DNA of 64,000 nucleotides, from NCBI GenBank assembly GCA_964019135.1, contig OZ025253.1:38118548-38182547 (forward strand), in the 5' to 3' direction. This DNA comes from Arenicola marina. Lineage: Eukaryota; Annelida; Polychaeta; Arenicolidae. How positions within the stretch are numbered: the stretch's first letter is position 1; the number at the start of each line of letters is the position of its first letter. A model generated the notes under the pieces. That model was not told where the DNA came from. It was given only the letters and a program-made list of their open reading frames with translations, and searched no databases. Made by a program: the position numbers and the translations under genes. This document shows positions 12,001 through 24,668 of the stretch, one piece after another.

Positions 12001-15000
12001 TGCACATCCTCTATATATTACAGTAGATGTTTGTATGATGCCATGTTTCATTGCGCTGCGTAATGTCATTATGGCAATGATTGCCTATTAAGTGGGCGAC
12101 AAGACGGTTTGGGTCAGGTTACACGATTTTAGCCGCCTTCTGATTTAACGCTGGTGTACCAGTAACACGAGCATCGCAATTGATCAGAACGGCACTGCAG
12201 CCCATTCAAGTAATGACAGGCACAGTGACATTGCATAGAACAATGAAACATGACGCCACACAAACGGCAACTCTGGCTATAGATATAAACGGCCTGCTCA
12301 GCTGCGCGAGTCGAGCTTCCTGCATTTATATAGAAGCAAGGAACTATTGTAGGGCATGTGACACAATCATTGGGTTTCTGGCATCTTGGGTCTGACATAA
12401 AACATTGATACAGTTAGCAGGTTATAACGCCGTATATGATAAACACTGGTTTGCAGAAGTCAAACCATGCAAACTTGCATTGATAGTCAGCTGGTAATAA
12501 GACGTAATAGCGCTAGTTATGCAAGTCCTTTCTGAATCGGCCGGCATCAATCTCTAGTAGCCCACTATTTTCATTAGCTGGCAATATAATCATATTAATT
12601 ATCATCATCAGACAAACTATGTATTGCCACATTACATAATCCGGCGCTAATGTTTTCTCACCTAACATTGCCTGGGTGCTCCAGGGTGTGCGCCCCGACG
12701 GCAACAGTCATCTGTGTGGCGGACAGCTCCCCGATCTGCGTCCAGGTGGGGGTGAATGGTGCTCCATCCAGCAGGACTCCATCCCGGGCGGCAGTGGGAA
12801 CCGCCAGAGCCAATGTGTTGGTGAACTCCCCTCTAGGGGAATCCATTGTGGAGAACGCGTAGCTGGAGCTTAGTGGGGTGTCCGCTGGTGGTAGAGCCAT
12901 CAGGAAGGGGTCCGAGTTCTGATGGGACTCTTCTCCAACGGACATTGCAAACTGGGCCACCAGGACCGGGCAGCTGGCCTCCAGCACGTGGCTGACCCCC
13001 GAGCCTAGGATGTGGATATCCGATTGACAGCGCATCAGGGTCCGGTCCACCACCCCGATAGATGTCCCGTCAGCCTCCGTGATGGAGTACGTCGTGTCCG
13101 GACAGAGACCTGGGTGAAAGCGTGCATTGTTATTGTCCCGTTTAGCTGGCTCTGATGGGCCCGACATGTTCGAAACGACCCTACCGATTATTTCGCTAAG
13201 CACCATGTCTGTGTCGTATTCGAAGAGTAATATTCGACCTGCATGATTTTGGTTCATAAACTTGATGACAATATTTACTCACACTGTTACAAGCGATCTT
13301 AACTCACCAGATTGCGACATGACGCGTCTTTATGTATTAGTTACAGAGCGAGCTGGAGGGTGTTCGCCTGAATATTTTTTTTGTATTTGGGGAACGCAAG
13401 CCAACGCCAGTAAGGGGTGAGTGCAGCTGACCATTATAGGGTGAGGGAAGGCTGACCAGTACGGGGTGAGACTCCAAGCTGACCAGTACGGAGTGAGTGC
13501 AGGCTGACCAGTACGGGGTCGGCGTAGGCTGACCAGTACGGGATGCGTGCAGGCTTACCAGTAAGGAGAGTGTAAAGGCTGACCCGTACGGGGTGAGACT
13601 GCAGGCTGACCAGTACGGGGAATCTGCAGGCTGATCAGTACGGGGAGTGTGCAGGCTGACCATTATGTGGTGAGGGAAGGCTGACCAGTGTGGGGTGAGA
13701 CTGCGGGCTGATCAGTACGGGGAATCTGCAGGCTGACCAGGACGGGGAGTGTGCAGGCTGACCGTTATTGAGTGAAGGAAGGCTGACCAGTACGGGGTGA
13801 GCGTAGGCTGACCAGTACGGCGACTGTGCAGGCTGACCAGTACGCGAAGTGTGAAGGCTGACCCGTACGGGGTGAGACTACAGGCTCACTTATTAACTTA
13901 CTTATAAAAGACTGTGTGACGTCTCGCCGTTGTATTAAGTGTTCTTCTAGAAGAATGCATCGGAAAACAGACCTAGCCGTCTGTTATTAACGTAAGTGTG
14001 TTTCATTTAATTTATAATATCATATAGTACGGCCATTTTATTCTAGCATATTCTAGCGTATTCAGGAGAAGGAGAGTGGAACCATGTCCCCGGAGGTAAC
14101 CCCATACCATAATATCAATACTGGTTCAAACCCTCCCTCTGGACAATTTAATCTAGGGCAATTATTCATCCGAATCAATCAGTATCTATGCGTTTCCTGG
14201 GTTTAATTTAATTAGTGTGTGCACGACAACGGGAATAACAGCCATCCCCACAATACACCTACCAACCTCGCTGACGACGATTTGGCGTCAAGACCTCTTT
14301 AAATAGATGTAATTTCCTTATTTCTTATAGAACATCAATCTTTACGATGCTTTTTCAAACAATATTATTTCTCACTATGATCCATCTTTGAAAAGGAAGA
14401 ACAAACGGTAATTATCATATGATTAGTGAGGGGTCAGCACTATCGATCTACGTGTTTGCCAAAAGGTGACACCCTCGCTTGATTGAATAAGTGAAATGTG
14501 ACTGTCAGTCCCACCAACAGTGTCACACATTCCGCAAGCCACCTACCAACCACGCTGACGACGTCCCCCGTGCTGCGCCCCTCCACGGGCTGGATGACGT
14601 ACTTCCGGCCAAGTTGCTCCACGGGGGGCAGCACTGTGACTAGATGTCCGGTGTAGGAGTAAGTCTCGACGGAGGAGGACTGCGCGCCGGACATCACGAG
14701 GATCTGTTTGCTGGCGACGATCGTCGTACCGGAGAAGTCCCCTCCATCGCGGTACGCAAACTGAAACTGATTGCAGTAAGCCACGTAGGTTTAGTTGATT
14801 TAATCAAAGCGTTTTAACCCTTGTGGGACATATCGGGTCCATGGCTATAGGTCACGGCAGAGCGGAACCATGTCTCTGGGGTTATCCCACGTTGAACATT
14901 ATCTTTATTTACTGTCTGTATTCTTGGTGAACACAGAAATGGAAAAATAAAAATAGCTGTGGCATAACGGCTAAGCTAAAACAACAGAACATGTAACATG

Positions 15001-18000
15001 ATTTTTCCCCATCCATGCAAACCTGGGCAGTCTGAAAGCTATCGAGTGTGAAGGCAATGAGGTCACCGGTGACGTAGGTGACCCCAACGAAAATCACTGA
15101 TAGTGCCTGTGGGCCGTGGAGGTCTATTGCGATGTCAGTGGCGTCATAGGGAGCTACAATCCCGATGTCAAAAGGCCCCTGGAAATATAGATAAGCTGAT
15201 AAGTAATATAGATAAGTGATATTGAGTCCAAACAGGAAATCAACTTCCCTGTGCCTAACAGTCTGACATTCCTCTCCTTCTGACAATATTGGTGCACCCC
15301 GCTATAATTCTAAACGTTAATTGTCTTAACGAACTAAAGCATTTCAATATTTCAATATCATATCGTAAAAGTTATAGTGGGCAATTGGATATATAAATGG
15401 AACAACAATAAATGAAAGGCGACATATTTCATGTTAGAATCAGAAGCATGGAATATTATAAATTAAGCGAACGGATCGAAGCCTTGGTCATACCTGGTAT
15501 GAAGTCGAGTCCAGGAACTTGTAAGTGACAGCCACATATACCCTGCCCAGCTGGCTGACAGGTGGAACGCGGAACCCGTCTACGTCATAGGCCCCTGCGT
15601 TTAGCGCCTCTACCGTCACAGGCTGGTCTGACGTCACGCGTATACCTTAAATAAAACAACCCTTATTATATAGTTGGCGGCACACCAAAGCAATTTTAGC
15701 ATATATTTTAACTTATGTTTGCCCTCTGTTTACATTCCAGATGTACTGTGTCCAATAGGTTTGGGCTGTAATATTGTCCAAGCTCCATGCAAGAGCTAAC
15801 AAAATGGGTTGTTGCAGTAAAGGGGGTACGCTTGAGTTGGTGGAACGACCAGTGATGTGTTCTGAGTGAATGCCATGGCTTCCTATCCAGATTTTAAGAA
15901 GAAACAACCCGACCACACTCATACTAATTTGATGAGTACGTATTAGTGATGTCAGGGAATAGAAGCCATATTCAGTTATTGAGACAAAATAATTCTCGGT
16001 TAAATATCACAGCAAAGTATCAACGCGAATCAACGCAAAACACGAGATAAATAAAACACAACACAAATACCTTAAGAGAAGCAAATGAACTCCGTAGATG
16101 AATCGAAGCCAAATGAATAGGAACTAAAAATAATAAACTTTGCAAAATGATTACGCTGCAGAAGGCCAAAGCAGCACAACTTAGTACCATGCGGAAAGGC
16201 AAAACAGCAGAAATAAGATTTCTACCCCAATGGGTTAGAGCATCAAACTCATTTGCTTTCTCTAATGAAATGTCTCCAATTGAAGACAATCGCACCCATC
16301 ATCTATTGGATGATAATGGTACTGCATATAAATGACGAATGTGAGCTCGAAGCCGCTCTAAAACACAATGAAAGACTATTCAGCAGCCATGTTTAAACGT
16401 TTTAATTGAAAGTGTTATATCAAATTGGATCTTTAGATGATGACGAAAAACACAAATATGGGCTTGCTGTAACTCGCCAAGTATGCAGCAAGCCAATAGT
16501 TCAATTGCGTGAATGCTATCAAGTCGGCTACGAAACGAAATACATTTTGGAAAAAAGCAATGGGCGCGGTTAAATAGAACATAATGTTCCAAATAATGGC
16601 CAAGGCCAAATTTGAAAATCAGACTTCATGAGCTGGATTAAAATAGCTCATTCTAACCCATAAGCTGGAATAAAGAATAACGGACACATATCCTGACCAT
16701 TTAATATCAATAGGAAAAAAACTAATTTTGGAAGAATTTAAAAGGTTTTCTGCTATTAGCGCTACTATTAATCTTAATAGTTGAGTTACTAGCAGTCAAA
16801 ATTAAACCAAATAGCACTATACAGAAGGCATCAAAGAGATATGTTGAGTGAACTATTCACCCTAATTATTGAAAGTTTTCTCCTTGAAGACATTAAATAT
16901 ATATATGCAGATTTATATTGCATAAACATAAAATCAATGAAAAAGCGAAGGAGCAGTTCACACTATATATTACAACGTACATTTTCGTAAGCATACGAAT
17001 TTCTAACGGAACCAGCTCATATGTACTGTACATCGCTTTCGCTTGACTAAGTGATAATCGTATTAATTGATTATGCTGCTCTAATTTCTCTTGTTTGGGA
17101 GATAATATGATACAGGACATACAAATAAACTCATTGTTGTGTGTATCGGTTGGGCGCCTGAGATATAATTTGAAGGCTTAATGATCTTTCTAAGCGCCGG
17201 TAATCTCATATTATATATTATTATATCATGCGAACTATAAAACAACGGTCTCTATGTTTTGTACAGATATAACTAATTTGCGTGCGTTGGTATCAATGCC
17301 GACCTATTTTATCTTTAATAACGCTAACCAGCTATCTTGAGTTGATTGAAAAACGCTCGCTCACAATAATGCTGTGCAGTCACTAAGGGATTTTAACGAC
17401 ACCTAGCATCAACGGCCTGCACGCGCTGCCTACCTTCCGGTTGTTTGCCTTCACTGGCTTTACACACAAAATCGGCTAAAGCTGTCCTTGGATGCACAAC
17501 TAACCACTGAAGTTCTGTATAACCCATAATTACAACCCGCAGAGTATATTTTATAAAATATATGAGCGGTTAGACAGTTGATAAATCAGAATGCGGTTTC
17601 CTCATGAATGACTGTCAGTGTCAGGCGATCTAATGTGTTTGCGTGGGGTTTTCCATGTCATATGACGTAACAATCATCATGACTCGCATATCTGCTCGCA
17701 GTATCTATGGTTACGTAACAACGCTCCGTATATGGACTGACCACGCGAGGACAATACAGGGGTTTACACTTCCGCGGCCGTTTTGACCTACTTTTAGATG
17801 GTGAGTAAACAAGAGCACGTGTGCCATTGTCCGTCAGCTTGAAGTGACTGCGCTTCGAAGTGTTTCTGCATGCAAACCAGTTTAAAGTGAGTTACTTTTG
17901 CATTATTTGAACAATTAGTGTTTAGAATGTTTTGCCAATGGTTTCAGAACAGATATACAGCCATCTATTTATTTTTTAAGCTTTAATTTGGAGTTATGAA

Positions 18001-20005
18001 GGCAGTGTTAGCCTCGGGAGACCCACCCAGGAAACGGGTCTGGCAAAGCTATATATCGCTGCATGACAAAGAGTGTAAGAGACCCTGAGCATCGCTGACT
18101 TTACAAGCTGTCGAAGGCATTCCAATATTATACACCTGTCCAGGACATCGTCAAGGACGAGGTGGGGAAGGAGCGACGGACGATTAGTCAAGGCGGGTGT
18201 GAGGCAATGCGAAGGACAGCCCTTCTGATCAGGTGGTCACTTGCATCAACCTCCCGAGACCCCCTTCCCTTGGAACCCTATCGCCAGTTTCAGACCCCTC
18301 CTTATCACGCCACTTAATTACGCCCGTAAAGGACCCCCCCCCGTCCCTCAATCAATCTACTAACGTTGTCTCTAATAGCCTGGCGATTTCCACCATATGC
18401 CTCCTTAATCTGATATAAATATCAGACGGGACATTTTAATACTATGTGACTAAATTGTAAGTGTGGCTGTGCCATAAACAACTTTGATAACGCATGCTCA
18501 GGCCTACCTGCCCGGGCTCAGGCCTACTGCGTGTAGCACGTGCGGACTGTTTACTCACAATTGGGTCAAGCCTCGTTCTGATTCAGCCGCGCGAATTCTT
18601 TATATGGCAAAGTGTAAGCCCGCGTATGGTGTTTCGTTTGTCCCAGAAATGTAAACATCGATCATTTGCTTCAAAATATATTATGGACAGATAACTGTCT
18701 TATCTTTAAATTTATAATAATTTTATACCTAGCAATGCCTGGACAAAAAGCAAACAAAAATAGTTTCACACCCACTCGAAGACTTCCTGCACAAACTGCA
18801 CAGCCGGCCGGCTCCTAACACTCAAACGTTGACTACAGTAAGTGCGCATCAAGCAGCTGTAGCTTGGCACCAGCGTGATGCGCATCCCATCACAAAGAAT
18901 ACCGAACAGTGAACAGGCGCGCAGGGATATAAAGCCGGCCACCAACTGCCGCTCCGGTAAACAAATTTGCTTCTCTCTGGATAGTCCACAGGCTTTCAGG
19001 ATTTAAATTCAAGACAGATCATACTTATTTGACATGGAGAAGAGATTGGTAATATAAAAAATTACAGAACATATTGCTTTAACGTACATGGTGAAAATGT
19101 GTTTTAGCGAATTACAGCTCATGACATTGATCTATTCCAGCCATGAAATCAACCATTTTCAAGAAGTAGCAATCAACCCTATTTTGGCGCTTACTCCCAC
19201 GTTTACCTATGTTTTCGATTCCAGAGCCGCTCATTTGAAACGTATCGTCTAACGACAGGGAAGCGTCGCCCCCTGGCGGCACGGTGAGGCTGCTGAAGAG
19301 TGCGCCGCTCCCGGCGGCTATTCTCGGGGTGTCGACGGACACGGTGGCGGTGACTTCGCCAGGGTTAGTGACGTAAATCATGCCGACAGGGGCGCCACCG
19401 AAAGTAGGGCCCTCCATGAACCCCATCGCGAAATCCGTGCCTCCAGCGCAGCAACCCACTGCGGCGAAAAGGAGGGTGGGAGGAAGGGAGGGGTTGCGGG
19501 GTTGCGGGGAATGCAGGGGTTGGGAAGGTGGGGTGGGGGGGGGGGGGGGGAGAAGCGGGTGAGCGGTTAGAGGGTGTCGGTTGAAATGGGTGAATCATTA
19601 TGCATGCTAATCAATGTTTCACAGGCAGGACACATTTAATTTTATTCGATTGAAGTGATATATGTATATATCATTGATGTTTATGGCGCAAATGGGAATA
19701 TACATTCCAATGTATTACATTGATGTATATTATGCAATAAAGAACATAATATTTCATAATTATAACTTACGTTCAGCTGTCGAGCTGAAAATACACTTTC
19801 TGTCTGATTTATCCACATGCGGAAGGAAATGTTGCAGTTCTGTTAAATGTTGATCTTTCATTTCTGAATCAGCTTACTATGCATATCTGTAGTTGACTGG
19901 AATTATCTGTACACATAAGTTCAAGAAAAATGAAAACTAACCTGTCGCCATGAGAATGATCGTCCGGGCCAGCATCTTGACTATAGAACTTGCGCATTGT
20001 GACAT
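8846..20005 (-). CDS. gene A: secreted IgGFc-binding-like / PAN-domain protein, 8 exons, complete
   Basis: Exons on the minus strand: 20005-19942, 19458-19207, 15645-15494, 15178-15023, 14766-14547, 13109-12662, 10537-10086 and 9090-8846 (TAA). All borders have GT/AG. The phases (1,1,0,0,1,2,1) agree and the sum is 1989 bases, giving 662 residues. The start is the first in-frame ATG; a second Met ten codons on (19975) also fits. Residues 1-28 are a signal peptide (hydrophobic core MLARTIILMAT, then VGCCAGG). Residues about 30-430 match the IgGFc-binding N-terminal domain: IYVTNPGEVTATVSV, VTSDQPVTV, DGFRVPPV..LGRVY, IGIVAPYDATDI, DFSGTTIVASKQILVMSG, LPPVEQLGRKYVIQPV, then PVLVAQFAMS and DPFLMALPP. 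Next come YGQRYKESYALDL and seven 16-residue Thr-rich repeats (about 465-577), then a Cys-rich PAN/Apple-like domain (582-662). No transmembrane segment follows, so it is probably secreted, perhaps into mucus or body fluid. Ligand unknown. Confidence 0.88.
9091..10085. other. gene A intron 7
   Basis: Intron of about 1 kb with a poly-C run at about 9524-9537 and an AT microsatellite at about 9696-9711. No other coding feature was recognised. Confidence 0.6.
10095..10445 (-). repeat. 48 bp coding minisatellite in gene A exon 7 (seven 16-aa repeats)
   Basis: Seven in-frame copies of a 48 bp unit encoding IDDVGRDVTTLLPATT with variation (Y for D, TTS for ATT). Ser/Thr is rich enough for dense O-glycosylation, as in mucin-like stalks. 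The first half of each unit is acidic (IDDVG) and the second half Thr/Pro-rich. The unit grows out of the non-repeated segment WATSIDDVG that is also present in paralogs B and C. Confidence 0.92.
10538..12661. other. gene A intron 6
   Basis: Very AT-rich intron of 2.1 kb. A dispersed repeat block at about 12190-12310 is shared with 5490-5620. No coding signal on either strand. Confidence 0.6.
13400..13890. repeat. minisatellite of about 25-27 bp in gene A intron 5
   Basis: Close to 19 irregular copies of a unit near GGCTGACCAGTACGGGGTGA with a variable tail (GTGCA, GACTGCA, TCTGCA). The open frames within it (runs of PYWSA on the minus strand) are repeat artefacts. Confidence 0.88.
15646..18690. 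other. gene A intron 2, unassigned part
   Basis: Most of the 3.6 kb second intron. AT-rich, with short open frames that lack domains on both strands. Nothing assigned. Confidence 0.55.
18698..19100. repeat. dispersed repeat with TATA-like core in gene A intron 2
   Basis: Two adjoining blocks. The first (18698-18845) is shared with 5225-5390. The second (18885-19080) contains GGGATATAAAGCCGGCCACC and ends ATTACAGAACATATTG; it recurs with high similarity at 49370-49555 in the same place of gene C and, more diverged, at 24062-24268. All three copies have the same orientation on the plus strand. Confidence 0.8.
19459..19941. other. gene A intron 1, with C-rich 3' end
   Basis: Intron of 483 bases. 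On the minus strand the last 110 bases before exon 2 are almost pure pyrimidine, including a run of about 14 C (plus-strand G run around 19535-19551). Confidence 0.7.
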
Positions 20006-20014
20006 GTTGTCAAT

Positions 20015-20035
20015 GATTCGAAGTGTATATCCAAC
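20015..20035 (-). promoter_or_regulatory. weak TATA-like site before gene A
   Basis: Minus-strand GGATATACAC lies about 20 bases upstream of the chosen ATG of gene A. That is too close to place a start site with confidence, so it is listed only as a candidate. Confidence 0.2.
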
Positions 20036-20513
20036 GTGCAGCTTGATGCAGATGTATCTTCTTAAAGTTATCTGAGGTCTGACACCCAGTTTGCAATGAT
20101 GTGTAACCTACTACCAACCCTTCACACAGGAAGATGGTGTGTCATATGAGTGGAGGCATCATTAATCGACGGTGGTGTAAGAATAGTTTCAGATGTGGTC
20201 ATTTGTCAGTGCATTGCGTTAGGAGGCCAATATGTAATACATATGTGTTTCTGTCCTCAGTGAAGCAAGCGATGGATAGGTGTAAGCGACTGCGTCTTAA
20301 CCCCCCCCGTTTTTCATTCGAGTGTGTGCCCTATATGCACATATGCTTGTCTTGAAACACGCTCTGGCACATGAAGCGGGACAAATAGAGCTTTAGAATA
20401 ATGAATTTGGAGGTTAATCTACATGAAGAACGTATGGAAGACCCAAGGCGGTCGATTAGGCACTAGACACTAGACACTAGACACCACCTTCCAGACTTCA
20501 TCCACCACAAGCA

Positions 20514-20640
20514 ATCCGACCGAGCGGATTGTGCGGTGAAACGACCCGACTGAGCGGATTGTGCGGTGAAACGACCCGACCGAGCGGATTTGGGCGGCAA
20601 AACGCCCCGACCGAGCGGATTTGGGCGGCGAAAAAGAGGG
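20514..20640. repeat. 30 bp tandem repeat, 4 copies
   Basis: Four copies of CGACCGAGCGGATTGTGCGG followed by TGAAACGACC, the last two diverged to TTTGGGCGGC. It sits beside the foldback element at 20756-21205. Confidence 0.85.
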
Positions 20641-20755
20641 TAGGGGGTTTACCGCGGTACCACCCAAACCCGGCAATGGATAAAGTACCGAGCCCCCGGA
20701 ATTCGGGCAGCTGCTACCAGAATTAGGCGCTAGCTGTCCGACATGGCACCGACTA

Positions 20756-21205
20756 GCCCGGGTACATGCCTCTCTGACCACGCCCGTAAACGGAGCAAGG
20801 GTGAGAGCCATGCCGCTCACCAGGCCTAAAATTAGAAATCGCGGACCGGTGGCTCAAGTTGAAGATCCTAAGAGAATAAATATGCAGTGCCTACCCGTCA
20901 ATGTGCTCCACTATGTTCCTGAAGCTTTTATGACTTTCGTCGGACAGTCATTTCTTTGGTCGGTAGTGTATTTTTTTGTAATGCGGGCGATTTGTGTCCT
21001 CTCTCGCTTCGTTATCAATGCTCCGCCGCTCGCCGGAAGTAAACAAATTTAGCGTGAGCACTCGCTGCCAGGCGGCGTTTGCTGACGTCCGGCAGATGGC
21101 GGAGCACTAAAAACGAAGCGAGAGGTGAATTTTAGGCCTGGTGAGCGGCATGGCTCTCACCCTTGCTCCGTTTACGGGCTTGATCAGAGAGGCATGTACC
21201 GGGGC
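20756..21205. mobile_element. foldback / palindromic MITE-like element
   Basis: Inverted arms of about 80 bases: 20756-20835 (GGTACATGCCTCTCTGACCA...GAGCCATGCCGCTCACCAGG...) pairs with 21127-21205. A second inverted pair lies inside (CTCTCGCTTCGTT...GCTCCGCC near 21000-21028 against GGCGGAGCAC...AACGAAGCGAGAG near 21098-21125). No coding capacity. Target duplications are not clear. Confidence 0.75.
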
Positions 21206-21957
21206 TAGGCACCGACCATCTACTGTAAATATTGTATATATTTCTACGTTCCAATGACCATGTGGGTCCAGGCGTGAGGAATGGTCAGCGCTAGCTGGAC
21301 CACGTGGCGCTGGTGCCTAGCCCAGAATTCAATAAGCTTATTTTACACTCAATACACGTGTCCGACCCGTTGTTTGACCCGAAATGAAAGTAATTGGACG
21401 AGATGAAAGTATTATTTGCGTTTACCTCGCATTTCGCCGCTGTGTGCGACCAGAAACACATGCTTCACGCAATGCACCAACCATTACTGATCAATACAAG
21501 GTACGCAGTTACGCTCATCTGGATGGGTTAGTTTTGGTTCACAGAAAGCGATTTCCACTCTGTTTTGGGGGACTGGATCAGTGTCATCAAAGAGCATCAA
21601 TAAACAGCGAGGTTTAACAAAACGCATAATGTATGGCGGATCATTTTAACCACGATGGCATTGATGTTAGAACCACGTTTTTCTCTGAGTGACGGCAGCA
21701 CGGATGTGTTGTGGGTGGGGAGGGGGTCAGTTGCCATGTCCTGTTGTACGGCCTAAGATTTTATCATTACCTGGGCAGTGTCTATTGTTACGGACGCTCT
21801 TCATATTGACTTAGCAGGGGGTGGCCCGTCGGGCTAGCGCATCTTGCATGACATTTTTGCGGTACAATGCGATCAAATAAAGTGAAATAATCATCATGGT
21901 GCCCGAATTAACGTCGCTGGACAGTTGCCATCGAATACGTCCAACGGAAGAACATAG
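21206..21957. other. intergenic, no gene recognised
   Basis: Part of the spacer between the divergent genes A and B. It includes a G-rich stretch near 21715. No exon is supported. Confidence 0.45.
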
Positions 21958-21969
21958 TTGGAAGATTTT

Positions 21970-22632
21970 GAGTACCCACACATGTCCACACACATGTCTA
22001 CATACATGTCTACACGCATGTCTACACGCATGTCAACATACATGTCTACACGCATGTCTACACACATGTCTACACATATATCTGCACAGGTGTCACACAT
22101 GGCGTCACAATGTCTACATACATGTCTAGACACATGTATAATACATGTCTACACGTGTCTACACACATGTATGCACAAATGTCTACATACATCTATACAC
22201 ATGTCTACACACATGTATACACACGTGTCTACACATGTCTACACTCATGTCCACACACAAGTCTACGCACATGTCTACACACATGTCTAAACACGCTTAC
22301 ACAAATATCTACACGCATATCTACACATATGCCTACACATATGTCTACTCATATGTCTACACACATGACTACACACATGTCTACACACACATCTACACAC
22401 ATGTCTACACACACGTCTACACACATGTCTACACATGCCTACACACATGTATACACACATGTCTACACACACGTCTACACACATGTCTACACACACGTCT
22501 ACGCACTTGTCTACACACATGTCTACACACGTTTACACACATGTCTACATGCATGTCTACACACATGTCAGCACACATGTCTACACGCATGTCTACGCAC
22601 ATATAGACAGACGTCTACGCCCATGTGGGCAC
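21970..22632. repeat. 12 bp satellite array between genes A and B
   Basis: About 55 copies of a 12 bp unit ACACATGTCTAC with frequent variants (ACGC, ATAC, ACAT) and a few longer interruptions. Because 12 is a multiple of three and the unit lacks stops, long open frames (Thr-His-Met-Ser, Val-Tyr-Thr-His) appear in several frames; none is a gene. Long alternating purine-pyrimidine stretches are present. Confidence 0.93.
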
Positions 22633-22649
22633 GCACGTTTTCTACAGTG

Positions 22650-23619
22650 TCCGAGAGATTTAGAGATGTGACTAGTGATTTGCGGGGGCCCAGGCGTGTT
22701 TAAACGTAACTCTTCATTCCCCCCATAGTTGAACATGGCCTGCGTATATTCGATATTTCCGACACGGAAACGAGTGTCGATTCTCCGCTCGATAGTTTGC
22801 CTCTGTCCCTGTCCTGTCATCAGTAGCTCCGACACTGGCGATACCGGGGATGTAAGGCATAAAATGACATCAATAAGCTTGCGAAGTTTCTCATCCTTCA
22901 TCCGGTTTCCTCATAATTGGGGCAACGATCAATAACACATGTTGTTTCTTTAAGAACCTTTTCTTTTATGGGTGGACGGACCACCGTCGATACAGGTGTT
23001 ATCGCATAAGCGGTTCATTGTGCATAGTTTGAACCAGATAAACATGCTATGTTTTTTTCTTCCCAAAGTAGTGCACTTTATTCTCAGAGGTACTAGACAT
23101 AGACTATTTTATTGCCCAACTGAAGGTAACATGCCCAAAGTTACGGTAGATATAATGGAAATAATTATAGTAGAACTAATTTGCCATACATGCATAATAT
23201 ATATATATATTTGCGCTAAGTATGATATATATAAAATGTTAATGGCAAATACAAGAATTTAGCGCTGCTCATGCAGGAATTTCCAGCTATTTGCGAAAGG
23301 GTATTGCAGAAACATCCTGGATACATCGCCTAATTGTAAATCGAGATTATGAAGTTTTACCCAGTCATTAAATTGAACATTTCATTGATAAAACCTACGA
23401 GGTTGCCATGTCTTTTCTTTACTTTCTGGTCATTACAGACGACTTTCCGAGAATTGCTATTTTTTATCTTGGAATCAATTTCACATGAGGTGTGGATATT
23501 TTGATCTTGATAATGCTTAGGCAGAAATCTCCGAAAAGCGGCATATAACACATTGACAATATCTGTACACAACTATGCAAACATACCAATGTCACATCTA
23601 AGTATCAGCGATTACGTCG
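22650..23619. other. intergenic, no gene recognised
   Basis: AT-rich spacer with a small TATATATATATA run near 23199. No coding signal I can support. Confidence 0.45.
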
Positions 23620-24015
23620 TATATTGGGTCCCACTTGGCTTTAACAAATATCCCTGGCTCTTTCCAGTGTTTCTGCCACTCTGCTCTCTAGCTCAAAATA
23701 GTATTTTATAAGCCGAGATATAGCCGTTACCTTTGGCGTAGCACCTTTACACTTACAAACGTATATATCTTATTTGGTAACAATAAAAACAAGATTAATC
23801 AGTTCTGTATGTGGTGAAGCTGCTCCGAGCATAGCAGATGTGAAGTTTATATCTTTACTAAAATTGGATCGGCCTGACTCATCTAACCATACCCCTATGT
23901 TTTCCCATATCTGTTTTACTATGACATTTTTGCAATGAAGGCAGAGTGAACCCATCTGAAATGGCTGGAATGGTAGAATTCGACGAAAAATGTCACTAAA
24001 GCAGCCTAACTGCAA
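23620..24015 (-). pseudogene. LINE reverse transcriptase C-terminal relic
   Basis: The minus strand reads VKQIWENIGVWLDE, then a hydrophobic stretch ending INLVFIVTK, then after a stop and shift YVCKCKGATPKV and IKYYFELESRVAETLE. This order (zf-RVT-like region, hydrophobic helix, then Y-x-C-K-C and a charged helix) is typical of the end of L1/Tx1-like LINE polyproteins. Stops and frame changes show that it is dead. Confidence 0.55.
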
Positions 24016-24061
24016 GTATCAACAATTTTTACATAAAACTGCGTGAACTATAGTTTATCGC

Positions 24062-24268
24062 GGACATCACACAAAGTACCGAACAGCGAACAGGCGCGCA
24101 CGGATATAAAGCAGGCCACCAACTTCTGCACCCTTGAACAAATTTGCTTCTTCCCGGAGAGCCCGCAGTCTTATAGGATTTAAAATCAAGATACAATATA
24201 CTCATTTGACATGCAGAATTGATCGGTTATATAAAAATTGCAGAGCATATTGCTTTAAGGGTATTTGC
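24062..24268. repeat. third copy of the TATA-containing repeat
   Basis: Resembles 18885-19080 and 49370-49555 (ACCGAACAGCGAACAGGCGC, then GATATAAAGC, then CAGAGCATATTGCTTTAA), but more diverged. In A and C the repeat is immediately followed by exon 2; here no such exon follows. Confidence 0.75.
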
Positions 24269-24341
24269 TTGGATCAGAATGCGGCTGTACACTGTCTGCT
24301 ATTGTAGGTACACCAGTGTAGTGTCGTGTTTACGACGGAAA

Positions 24342-24644
24342 TTACAACGTTTGAAAAACTGTCCAGAGGTCGTTCTTTTTTGATGGGCTAAGCGATTGTT
24401 TTCTTAATGAAATACGGCTGCTTGGCCAGATCGATAGGAGTAGGAGCCTCACAACGTGCCACGAGGTACAAATCATGATCATGGTTTGTTCTGCAGACCT
24501 ATTGTACATCCGGTCGCGCCTATTTGGGAGACGCCTAATGGTACCAGTCATCCATGGCTTATCCCTGGGCTTAATGACAACATTAGTCCAAGGAATAAAA
24601 CTATCAGCCTCAGACAAAAACTTTAACAGATTGATGATTTCCAA
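24342..24644 (-). pseudogene. LINE fragment, endonuclease-RT linker
   Basis: The minus-strand frame reads KPRDKPWMTGTIRRL..RRDRMY, the strongly conserved linker between the endonuclease and reverse transcriptase of many animal LINEs. After that the similarity ends in a different frame (WPSSRISLRKQSLSP). A short dead fragment. Confidence 0.65.
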
Positions 24645-24668
24645 CTGTCAACGCATGCGTCCATAAAT

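Noticed and set aside
12129-12398. 89-codon Cys-rich minus-strand frame
   Set aside because: Overlaps a dispersed repeat shared with 5490-5620 where the frame is not kept; no domain pattern.
21970-22632. CRISPR-like array
   Set aside because: The units are contiguous 12-mers with no unique spacers; this is an ordinary satellite in a eukaryotic genome.
21958-22703. Long open frames rich in Thr-His-Met-Ser or Val-Tyr-Thr-His (up to 197 codons)
   Set aside because: They are created by the 12 bp satellite, whose period is a multiple of three; several frames are open at once.
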